From: Geodermatophilaceae bacterium
GTDB lineage: Bacteria > Actinomycetota > Actinomycetes > Mycobacteriales > Geodermatophilaceae
NCBI GenBank assembly: GCA_013813215.1
Contig: JACCSC010000275.1
Location: 1 to 5,269 of the forward strand
Reading direction: 5' to 3'
Length of the DNA stretch: 5,269 nt
The position numbers and the translations under genes were made by a program. Shown here piece after piece: positions 1 to 5,018 of the stretch (the first letter of the stretch is position 1; each line of letters begins with the position of its first letter). Under the pieces are notes generated by a model. It did not search any database and was not told the origin of the DNA. It was given only the letters and a program-made list of their open reading frames with translations.

Positions 1-296
1 CCGAAGTGGTTCTGCACCCGACGTTCGGTGGGCAGGCCGTTGTCGTCCCAGCCCATCGGATAGAAGACCTCGCGGCCGCGCATCCGGTGGAAGCGGGCCA
101 GCGCGTCGACCTGGACGTAACCGAACACCGAGCCGAGGTGCAGCGAACCGCTGACCGTCGGAGGTGGGGTGTCGATGGAGTAGATCTCCGACCGGGTCTT
201 CGAGCGGTCGAAGCGGTAGGTGCCCCGCTCCTCCCAGACCGCGCCCCACTTGCCCTCGAGGTCGACGAGTGAGGGCTTGTCCGGCACAGCAGGCAT
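1..296 (-). CDS. valS: Valyl-tRNA synthetase, N-terminal part (cut by window edge)
   Basis: Class I aminoacyl-tRNA synthetase that charges tRNA-Val in the cytoplasm. Only the first 98 residues are present. The fragment begins MPAVPDKPSL and contains TPPPTVSGSLHLGS at residues 43-56, the start of the Rossmann-fold catalytic domain with the class I HIGH signature region. It then has FYPMGWDDNGLPTERRVQN, the block typical of one bacterial ValS subgroup found widely in Actinobacteria. The HIGH motif reads H53-L54-G55-S56, so the last His is replaced by Ser, which is unusual. The KMSKS loop, editing domain and anticodon-binding domain lie beyond the left edge. The ATG at 296-294 is chosen because it gives the usual short N-terminal extension before the catalytic core. 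It has no Shine-Dalgarno sequence but a TAACCT hexamer 7 nt upstream, suggesting a leaderless mRNA. The HepT-MntA genes lie upstream on the same strand. Family identity is secure from the motifs; assignment to ValS rather than IleRS or LeuRS rests on remembered family sequence. Confidence 0.93.
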   Translation of the reverse strand, partial: MPAVPDKPSLVDLEGKWGAVWEERGTYRFDRSKTRSEIYSIDTPPPTVSGSLHLGSVFGYVQVDALARFHRMRGREVFYPMGWDDNGLPTERRVQNHF

Positions 297-510
297 GCCA
301 TCGAGGTTAGTCGAGCCCGCGCCGAGCGCTCGTCGTCGTTTGCCGCTCCGTCGCTGCGACCCCGGTAGCGAGCCTGCGGAGGCGCTCGGCCAGGAGCCGC
401 TTGCTCGGCCGCGACGTCACGGCCGTGGCCAGCTGCGCCTGAGCCCCCTACAGCGAGCAGTACGACGTTGCCTCGAGTGTCTGCGAGATGACGACGAGTA
501 AGTCGGCCAG
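297..510. other. Intergenic gap between hepT and valS
   Basis: This 214-bp gap separates the hepT stop from the valS start; both genes run on the minus strand. It holds the valS -10 candidate near its left end, a perfect 10-bp palindrome CACGGCCGTG at 418-427, and two copies of the self-complementary CGGCCG (406-411 and 420-425) that could pair across an 8-nt loop. No T-run follows, so there is no clear intrinsic terminator. I see no T-box motif or tRNA, and no open frame here resembles a protein I know. Confidence 0.6.
304..309 (-). promoter_or_regulatory. Candidate -10 element of valS (leaderless start)
   Basis: On the minus strand the hexamer TAACCT fits the TAnnnT pattern of actinobacterial housekeeping -10 elements. 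It ends 7 nt before the valS ATG, so transcription would begin at or next to the start codon, and no purine-rich ribosome binding site is seen. A convincing -35 box is not visible about 17 nt further upstream, so this is a pattern-based inference. Confidence 0.45.
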
Positions 511-936
511 TCAGTCATCATCGGCCTCACCAAGGAACCCGCTCACGGCCCCGACAAAGGCAGCCAGGTCCGCAGGATCGTCCAACCGGGCGAGTACGAC
601 GGCGTCGTCGACAGCGATGTACTCGTGGACGAGCACGTTCCGGCAGCCGACCGCCTGCCGCATCCGGACCGCCAGCTCTTGGGTCAGCACACAGTGCCGA
701 CCCAAGACGGTCATCGCCTCCCCGTTGTCGGCCGGCGGACCCCACCCTTCCGAGGAACACATGTGCTGGGCGACATCGACGCACGCTTCGAACGCCGTGA
801 TGAAGGTGTACTTGACACCGGCCAACCACATCGGATCGGCCCGTCGTGCCGCGTCTGCTCGCGACTCTGCGCGGAGTGTGGCCAAGGAATCGGTCAGGGA
901 GCGCAGCAGGCGAAGGACGCGGACGTCATCGACCAT
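511..936 (-). CDS. hepT: HepT-type HEPN ribonuclease toxin (DUF86)
   Basis: Toxin of the HepT-MntA type VII toxin-antitoxin family. Characterised HepT proteins are HEPN-domain RNases that form dimers; one from a cyanobacterium removes nucleotides from the 3' end of tRNAs. The 141-residue protein is the normal family length and mostly helical in appearance. It carries the catalytic RX4HXY motif as R99-N-V-L-V-H104-E-Y106, followed by the usual IAVDD stretch. Y106 corresponds to the tyrosine that MntA modifies with AMP in studied systems. The ATG at 936-934 is chosen because family similarity starts there; extending the frame to 1029 only reads antisense of mntA codons as low-complexity sequence. 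The gene overlaps the mntA stop by 11 nt and has only a weak GAGG upstream, so translation is probably coupled to mntA. All motif residues are intact, with no sign of decay. The targets of this toxin are unknown. Confidence 0.9.
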   Translation of the reverse strand: MVDDVRVLRLLRSLTDSLATLRAESRADAARRADPMWLAGVKYTFITAFEACVDVAQHMCSSEGWGPPADNGEAMTVLGRHCVLTQELAVRMRQAVGCRNVLVHEYIAVDDAVVLARLDDPADLAAFVGAVSGFLGEADDD

Positions 937-1306
937 GGCGCAGGGCCTCGGCGAACTCTCGGTGCGCGCGCGTGATGCGCGGCAACTCGTCGAAGTAGAT
1001 CTTGCGGGTCGTGGCCACCCAGCGGACACGGGCCGGCGGATCGTCGTCGTACAGCAGCTGTCCGTCTACCGCGATGCGACCACGCAGCTCGAGTGGGGCG
1101 CCGTTGAGCACCAGAAGATCAACGCTGGGCGGGAGGTCGACCTCGAACGACGCGGGCGCGGGCCCCTCCCACCACGCCGCGACGTCCACGTCCGAATCCG
1201 GCCGGGCGCCGCCGCTGACCCGGCTGCCATGCAGCAGAGCGAACCGGGCGCCGGCCGCCCGCAGCGCTGCAGCCACCTCTGTCAGCAACGCCGCGTCCAG
1301 CTTCAC
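926..1306 (-). CDS. mntA: MntA-type minimal nucleotidyltransferase antitoxin
   Basis: Antitoxin partner of HepT. Family members use ATP to attach one or more AMP units to the HepT active-site tyrosine, which blocks its RNase activity. The 126-residue protein shows the nucleotidyltransferase signature GSX10DXD exactly: G27-S28, ten residues, then D39-V-D41. A likely third metal-binding carboxylate is D63 in SVDLLVLN. Near the C-terminus is RKIYFDELPR, a helix typical of this small family. The start codon is GTG at 1306-1304. It has no Shine-Dalgarno sequence; a CACACT hexamer 7 nt upstream could be a weak -10 of a leaderless mRNA, but it lacks the first T and I see no good -35. The gene precedes hepT and overlaps it by 11 nt, so antitoxin is made first. 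A 92-bp gap separates it from the DUF885 stop upstream. Family assignment is confident; the AMP-adding activity is inferred from the complete motif. Confidence 0.88.
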   Translation of the reverse strand: MKLDAALLTEVAAALRAAGARFALLHGSRVSGGARPDSDVDVAAWWEGPAPASFEVDLPPSVDLLVLNGAPLELRGRIAVDGQLLYDDDPPARVRWVATTRKIYFDELPRITRAHREFAEALRHGR

Positions 1307-1398
1307 GCGGCTCAGTGTGGCAGCAGATTCGGCGTCGATGGATGCGCTGTCGGCCTACCCGGGCCGTGAACGCATCCGTTGTCGGCCAAACGGCTTCG

Positions 1399-3054
1399 TC
1401 AGAGGGCGGCGAGCTCCGCGGTCAGGTCATCGAGGCCGAGCGAGCCCATCGACAGCGCGGCCATGTGCCACGCCTTGAGGTCGAACGACGACCCGCGCCG
1501 ACGTTCGGCCGCAGCCCGGCCCGCGAGCCACGCCCGCTCCCCCAACTTGTAGCTGATCGCCTGCCCCGGGATACCGAGGTAGCGGACCAGCTCGCTGTCG
1601 GCGAACGCAGTGTCCATACCGGAGTTCGCGCCCAGGAACTCCCTACCCAGCTCTGGCGTCCACCGTTCACCCGGGTGGAACGGCTGGCCGGAGGGGATGT
1701 CCAGCTCCAGGTGCATGCCGATGTCGATGACGACGCGGACGGCGCGCAATTGCTGCACGTCGAGGTAGCCGAGCCGGGCTCCGGGTGCGGTGAGGTAACC
1801 CAGTTCGTCCATCAGCCGCTCGGCGTACAGCGCCCAGCCCTCGGTGTCGGCCGCGGTGCTGCCGAGGCTGGTCTGGAACCGGGACAGCTGCGGGGCGACG
1901 TGCACCCACTGGGCCAGCTGCAGGTGGTGGCCCGGAACGCCCTCGTGGTACCAGGTGCTGATCAGGTTCCAGAGCGGGAAGCGGGTGCGGCCCAGCGTCG
2001 GCAGCCAGGTCCGACCGGGCCGGGCGAAGTCCAGTGACGGCCGCGTGTAGTACGGCGCGGCGGCGCTGCCCGGCGGAGCGATCATGGCCTCGACCCGGCG
2101 GACCGGCTCGGCCAGGTCGAAGTGAGTGCTGTCGAGTTCAGCGATCGCCGTGTCCATCATCAGCTGCAGCCGCTCACGGATCGCCTCGACCCCGTCGACC
2201 GCCTCGCCCTCTCGATCCAGGTGGGCCATCGCCTGCGCCGGCGTGGACCCGGGCCGTACGACGTCCGCCTCGCGACGCAGCTCGCCGTCGAGGCGGAAGA
2301 ACTCCTGCCAGCCCCAGTCGTAGGCCTCGGCGAGATCGAGGTCGGCGCCGGTCCAGTACCGCGCGAAACGCGCGTAGCGCTCCGCCCCGACCGCGTCCGG
2401 TGTACCGGCAGCGGCCGATTGGTAGTCACCGCGCAGGTACTCCCGGACGGCGGTCACGGCCTCGGTCGCCGTGCCGGCGGCCCGCTCGAGGTCGGCCCGC
2501 AGCGCATCCGGACCCCGGCCGGCGAACTCGGTGAACCACGCCGTGCTCACCCACTCGTCGAGCTGCTCGGCCACCGCCTCGATCTGCCGAGGAGCGGCAG
2601 AGAGCCCTTGCGCCAGACCAGCTTCCAGCGCCTCCTGGTAGGAATGCACCGACGCGGGTACCGCATCCAGGCGACGGGCGATCACCGCCCAGTCGTCGTC
2701 GGTCGCCGCCGGCATCATGAGGAACGTTCCACGAATACCGTGCAGCGGTGAACCGATGGTGCTCACCGAGCGCAGGTGCTCGCCGGCATCGCTCAGTGCA
2801 AGCGCAGAGTCCAGCCGGTTGCGCAGCAGCCGAGCGCACCGGTGCTCCAACGGATCGGACTGCTCCCCGGCCGTGTCGAGGGCAGCCAACGTCGTCCGGG
2901 CCAGCTCGTCGAGCGCGGCCTGCCCGTGCGGCGAGAAGTCCGGCAGCCGGTCGTCACCGGGCCGGATGCCCAGGGCAGTACCTGTGATCGGGTTGAGGTC
3001 GGCGATGTGTTCGACGTACTCGTCAGCGATCTCGCGTGGTGTCGTGGCGGTCAT
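1399..3054 (-). CDS. DUF885 family protein, metallopeptidase-like
   Basis: A 551-residue DUF885 (PF05960) protein of the length usual for the family. Its hallmark is YHEGVPGHHLQ at residues 369-379, with H370, E371, H376 and H377 as likely zinc ligands or catalytic residues, followed about 30 residues later by TEGWALYAERLMDELG containing E405. A HExxxxHH-like site plus a downstream glutamate resembles gluzincin-type peptidases, so a zinc-dependent peptidase or hydrolase acting on small peptides is plausible, but no substrate can be named. The C-terminal block GQAISYKLGE (497-506) is also characteristic. There is no signal peptide or membrane segment, so it is probably cytoplasmic. The ATG at 3054-3052 begins MTATTPREIADEYVEH, a natural N-terminal helix; it has a purine-rich AGGATGGGG upstream that overlaps the proposed promoter. 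The gene is divergent from the DUF1810 gene, with 17 bp between start codons. No frameshift or internal stop is present. Confidence 0.88.
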   Translation of the reverse strand: MTATTPREIADEYVEHIADLNPITGTALGIRPGDDRLPDFSPHGQAALDELARTTLAALDTAGEQSDPLEHRCARLLRNRLDSALALSDAGEHLRSVSTIGSPLHGIRGTFLMMPAATDDDWAVIARRLDAVPASVHSYQEALEAGLAQGLSAAPRQIEAVAEQLDEWVSTAWFTEFAGRGPDALRADLERAAGTATEAVTAVREYLRGDYQSAAAGTPDAVGAERYARFARYWTGADLDLAEAYDWGWQEFFRLDGELRREADVVRPGSTPAQAMAHLDREGEAVDGVEAIRERLQLMMDTAIAELDSTHFDLAEPVRRVEAMIAPPGSAAAPYYTRPSLDFARPGRTWLPTLGRTRFPLWNLISTWYHEGVPGHHLQLAQWVHVAPQLSRFQTSLGSTAADTEGWALYAERLMDELGYLTAPGARLGYLDVQQLRAVRVVIDIGMHLELDIPSGQPFHPGERWTPELGREFLGANSGMDTAFADSELVRYLGIPGQAISYKLGERAWLAGRAAAERRRGSSFDLKAWHMAALSMGSLGLDDLTAELAAL

Positions 3055-3071
3055 GGCCCCATCCTGACCTG
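3055..3071. promoter_or_regulatory. Candidate symmetric bidirectional promoter core
   Basis: Only 17 bp separate the two divergent ATG codons (3054 minus, 3072 plus). On the plus strand CATCCT (3060-3065) ends 6 nt before ATG; on the minus strand CAGGAT (3066-3061) also ends 6 nt before ATG. If both mRNAs start at the A of ATG, base pair 3061 is both the plus -11A and the minus -7T, and base pair 3065 is both the plus -7T and the minus -11A. These are the two most conserved -10 positions. Both hexamers have C instead of T at -12, and the -35 regions are poor (best minus candidate CCGACG at 3088-3083). Geometry is read directly; promoter activity is inferred. Confidence 0.45.
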
Positions 3072-3503
3072 ATGGTCGATTCCGTCGGCGCGGGCCTCGC
3101 TCGCTTCGTCGAGGCGCAGGACAAGCACGACACGTACGACGCCGCTCTTCGGGAGTTGCAGGCGGGACACAAGCGCGGTCACTGGATGTGGTTCGTCTTC
3201 CCCCAGCTGGCCGGTCTCGGGCACAGCGCCATGGCCCGGCACTACGCGATCTCCGGGACGGCCGAGGCCCGCGCCTATCTGGGGCACGCGGTCCTGGGTG
3301 CCCGGCTCCGCGAGTGCGTAGCGGCGCTACTCGCCCTGCCCGGAGGTGATCCGGTCGCCGTCCTCGGATCCATCGACGCGATGAAGCTGCGTTCGTCGAT
3401 GACTCTGTTCACGCTGACCGATCCCGACCAGCCGGCGTTCCGCGCCGTCCTCGACAAGTTCTTCGGCGGCCGACTGGACAGCGAGACCACGAGCCGGCCG
3501 TGA
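3072..3503 (+). CDS. DUF1810 family protein
   Basis: A 143-residue DUF1810 (PF08837) protein, full length for this small soluble family, which has no established function that I can state. Recognisable blocks in order are LARFVEAQD (9-17), YDAALRELQAGHKRGHWMWF (22-41) running on into VFPQLAGLG, EARAYLGHAVLGARLREC (65-82), the IDAMKLRSSMTLF block (101-113), and a C-terminal FFGGRLDSET (130-139). The invariant-looking W38, W40, D102, K105 and the SSMTLF segment suggest a conserved ligand pocket, but that is inference. The ATG at 3072 is preferred over an upstream in-frame ATG at 3036 because family similarity starts just after it and the upstream extension would read through the divergent gene. 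There is no Shine-Dalgarno sequence before 3072, consistent with a leaderless message. The gene is divergent from the DUF885 gene and is followed by a 131-bp gap before the cox-type operon. No signal peptide or membrane segment is seen. Confidence 0.87.
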   Translation: MVDSVGAGLARFVEAQDKHDTYDAALRELQAGHKRGHWMWFVFPQLAGLGHSAMARHYAISGTAEARAYLGHAVLGARLRECVAALLALPGGDPVAVLGSIDAMKLRSSMTLFTLTDPDQPAFRAVLDKFFGGRLDSETTSRP

Positions 3504-3548
3504 CCCCGCTCGACCCGCCCCGTGACCAGGGTCTTAGCCGGCGATCTC

Positions 3549-3578
3549 CTGACGTGCCGCGGTGGGCGGCTCTAGGCT
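3549..3578 (+). promoter_or_regulatory. Candidate promoter of the cox-type operon
   Basis: CTGACG at 3549-3554 resembles a -35 TTGACA (4 of 6), and TAGGCT at 3573-3578 fits the actinobacterial TAnnnT -10 pattern; the spacer is 18 nt. Transcription would start near 3585, giving a leader of about 50 nt before the coxM start. A short palindrome GACCAGGGTC at 3524-3533 lies just upstream and could be part of an operator, though it is too short to claim. Confidence 0.4.
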
Positions 3579-3622
3579 CCCGGAAACGCACGGGGACGCG
3601 CATGCGGCCTCGCCCATGCACA

Positions 3623-3632
3623 GAAGGTGAGG
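3623..3632 (+). promoter_or_regulatory. Ribosome binding site of coxM
   Basis: GAAGGTGAGG lies just upstream of the ATG at 3635, with the GAAGG core 7 nt away. It decides this start over the in-frame ATG at 3602, which would add eleven residues unlike the family's N-terminus. Confidence 0.7.
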
Positions 3633-3634
3633 CC

Positions 3635-4522
3635 ATGCAGATTCCGGCAGCTTTCGACTACGCCCGTGCGGAGAGCCTCGAGCACGCGCTCCAACTGCTC
3701 TCCGAGCACGGTCCTGAGGCGCGGGTGATCGCGGGGGGACACAGCCTGCTGCCGATGATGAAGCTGCGGCTGGCCAACCCCGAGTGGCTGATCGACATCA
3801 ACGACCTCACCGACCTGGCCTACATCACCGAGGACGCCGACGTCGTTCGCATCGGGGCGATGACCCGGCACGTCGAGCTGCTCGAGTCCGAGGCCCTGGC
3901 CGGCCTGTTCCCGATCGTGCGCGACGCCGAGCGCACCATCGCCGACCCGCTGGTGCGCAACCGCGGGACGATAGGCGGCTCGCTGTGCCAGGCCGATCCG
4001 GCCGAGGACCTGTCGACCGTCTGCCACGTTCTCGGCGCGGAGCTGGTGATCCGCGGAGCCAACGGCGAGCGGTCGGTGCCGATGGCGCAGCTGCACACCG
4101 GCCCGTACGAGACCAGCGTCGAGCAGGACGAGATCCTGACCGAGGTCCGCTGGCCGGTCCGGCCGCGGACGGCCAGCGCCTACACGAAGGTCGAGCGCCG
4201 GGCCGGCGACTGGGCCACCGCTGCCGCCGGCGCATCAGTGACGATGGGCGCGGACGGCCGGGTAGAGGACGTCACGATCGGGCTGACCGCCGTCGGCCTG
4301 GACGGCGGTACGGCGACCCGCGCCGCCGACGCCGTACGCGGGCAGACGCCGAGTGAGGACCTGTACGCCGAGGCCGGCCGACGGGCCGCCGAGCAGTGCC
4401 GGCCGATCGGCGACCAGCGTGGGACCGAGGCGTACAAACGGCACCTGGCCGACGAGCTCACCCGGCGGGTGCTGCGCCGCAGCGTCGAACGCGCTACCGC
4501 CCCTCTCGGACGAGGAGTCTGA
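3635..4522 (+). CDS. coxM: Carbon monoxide dehydrogenase-type medium (FAD) subunit
   Basis: FAD-binding subunit of a molybdenum hydroxylase of the aerobic CO dehydrogenase / xanthine oxidase superfamily. It takes electrons from the iron-sulfur subunit and passes them through FAD to quinone or another acceptor on the cytoplasmic side of the membrane. The 295-residue protein matches the usual CoxM length of just under 300. Both FAD motifs are intact: A33-G-G-H-S37 within VIAGGHSLLP, and T112-I-G-G-S116 within GTIGGSLCQADPAEDLS. Further family landmarks are GPYETS (157-162) with DEILTEVRWP, the block KVERRAGDWATAAAGASV (185-202), and the C-terminal DQRGTEAYKRHLADEL (260-275). The N-terminus MQIPAAFDYARAESLEHAL fits the family. 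It is the first gene of an M-S-L operon with a candidate promoter about 60 nt upstream, and only 2 nt separate it from coxS. Substrate is inferred: M-S-L order and the cofactor motifs favour CO dehydrogenase, but other hydroxylases share this architecture. Confidence 0.9.
   Translation: MQIPAAFDYARAESLEHALQLLSEHGPEARVIAGGHSLLPMMKLRLANPEWLIDINDLTDLAYITEDADVVRIGAMTRHVELLESEALAGLFPIVRDAERTIADPLVRNRGTIGGSLCQADPAEDLSTVCHVLGAELVIRGANGERSVPMAQLHTGPYETSVEQDEILTEVRWPVRPRTASAYTKVERRAGDWATAAAGASVTMGADGRVEDVTIGLTAVGLDGGTATRAADAVRGQTPSEDLYAEAGRRAAEQCRPIGDQRGTEAYKRHLADELTRRVLRRSVERATAPLGRGV
4512..4517 (+). promoter_or_regulatory. Ribosome binding site of coxS
   Basis: GAGGAG inside the last codons of coxM sits 7 nt before GTG at 4525. 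This spacing selects the GTG start over the in-frame ATG at 4537, which would lie 19 nt away and lose the first beta strand of the ferredoxin fold. Confidence 0.7.
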
Positions 4523-4524
4523 CC

Positions 4525-5016
4525 GTGCAGGTGTCGATGACGGTGAACGGCGAGGCGATCTCGCGTGAGGTCGAGCCGCGGGTGCTGCTCGTGCACTTCC
4601 TGCGCGACGACATCGGGCTGACCGGTACGCACTGGGGCTGCGACACCAGCAACTGCGGCTTGTGCACGGTGCTGATGGACGGCGCACCGGTCAAGTCCTG
4701 CACGGTGCTGGCCGCGATGGCCGCCGGCCACGACATCCGTACCGTCGAGGGGATGGCCACCGGCGGCACGCTGGACCCGGTGCAGCAGGGCTTCATGGAG
4801 GAGCACGGGCTGCAGTGCGGCTTCTGCACGCCGGGGATGATGCTCACCGCCCGCGCGCTGCTCGACCGCGATCCCAACCCCTCCAACCAGGACATAAGGG
4901 AGGCGATCTCCGGGCAGCTCTGCCGCTGCACGGGCTACACGAACATCATCAAGTCGATCCGCTGGGCGGCCGACCATCAGTCAGAGACCGCCGGCGCGGC
5001 GACCGAGGGGAGCTGA
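4525..5016 (+). CDS. coxS: Carbon monoxide dehydrogenase-type small (2Fe-2S) subunit
   Basis: Iron-sulfur subunit carrying electrons from the molybdenum site to FAD. The 163-residue protein has the two-domain layout of the family. The N-terminal plant-type ferredoxin domain binds one [2Fe-2S] cluster through C39, C44, C47 and C59, seen in GCDTSNCGLCTVLMDG and SCTVLA. The C-terminal helical domain binds the second through C98 and C101 in GLQCGFCTPGMML and C133 and C135 in GQLCRCTGYTNII. All eight cysteines are present. Q97, just before the second cluster, matches the glutamine close to the molybdenum cofactor in structures of this family. Translation starts at GTG, supported by a well-placed GAGGAG. 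The gene follows coxM after 2 nt and precedes coxL by 2 nt, so the three subunits are probably co-translated in fixed ratio. The tail after residue 152 (SETAGAATEGS) is short and low in complexity. Family assignment is very secure; CO as substrate is inferred. Confidence 0.94.
   Translation: MQVSMTVNGEAISREVEPRVLLVHFLRDDIGLTGTHWGCDTSNCGLCTVLMDGAPVKSCTVLAAMAAGHDIRTVEGMATGGTLDPVQQGFMEEHGLQCGFCTPGMMLTARALLDRDPNPSNQDIREAISGQLCRCTGYTNIIKSIRWAADHQSETAGAATEGS
5005..5012 (+). promoter_or_regulatory. Ribosome binding site of coxL
   Basis: GAGGGGAG overlaps the end of coxS and ends 6 nt before the ATG at 5019, a strong, well-placed Shine-Dalgarno sequence that fixes the start of the large subunit. Confidence 0.7.
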
Positions 5017-5018
5017 GC

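Noticed and set aside
307..420. Small minus-strand frame from GTG 420 to TAA 307 (37 residues) upstream of valS
   Set aside because: It has no Shine-Dalgarno sequence and no known relatives that I recognise, and its stop overlaps the valS -10 candidate. Composition alone does not support it.
937..1029. Longer hepT start at 1029
   Set aside because: The extra 31 residues are Arg/Ser-rich antisense-like reading of mntA in another frame, while the HEPN family sequence begins at MVDDVRVL.
1351..1366. Inverted repeat CGGCC-TACCCG-GGCCG between the DUF885 stop and mntA as a terminator
   Set aside because: The stem is only 5 bp, no T-run follows on the minus strand, and such GC-only repeats are frequent by chance at this base composition.
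488..1369. A long plus-strand open frame (293 codons) across the hepT-mntA region
   Set aside because: It is antisense to two genes with exact family motifs and its translation is Ser/Arg/Thr-rich with no recognisable domain, as expected from GC-rich shadow frames.
1315..2037. Plus-strand open frame of 240 codons, and another at 2122-2751
   Set aside because: Both lie antisense to the well-conserved DUF885 gene and show Arg/Gly/Val-rich sequence with no family likeness.
3036..3071. Longer start for the DUF1810 protein at ATG 3036
   Set aside because: The added residues (MVSWRSWPHPDL) do not resemble the family and would run into the divergent gene's coding sequence; ATG 3072 matches the family N-terminus.
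4180..4977. Minus-strand open frame of 265 codons over coxM-coxS
   Set aside because: It is the complement of two securely identified subunits; composition is that of a shadow frame.
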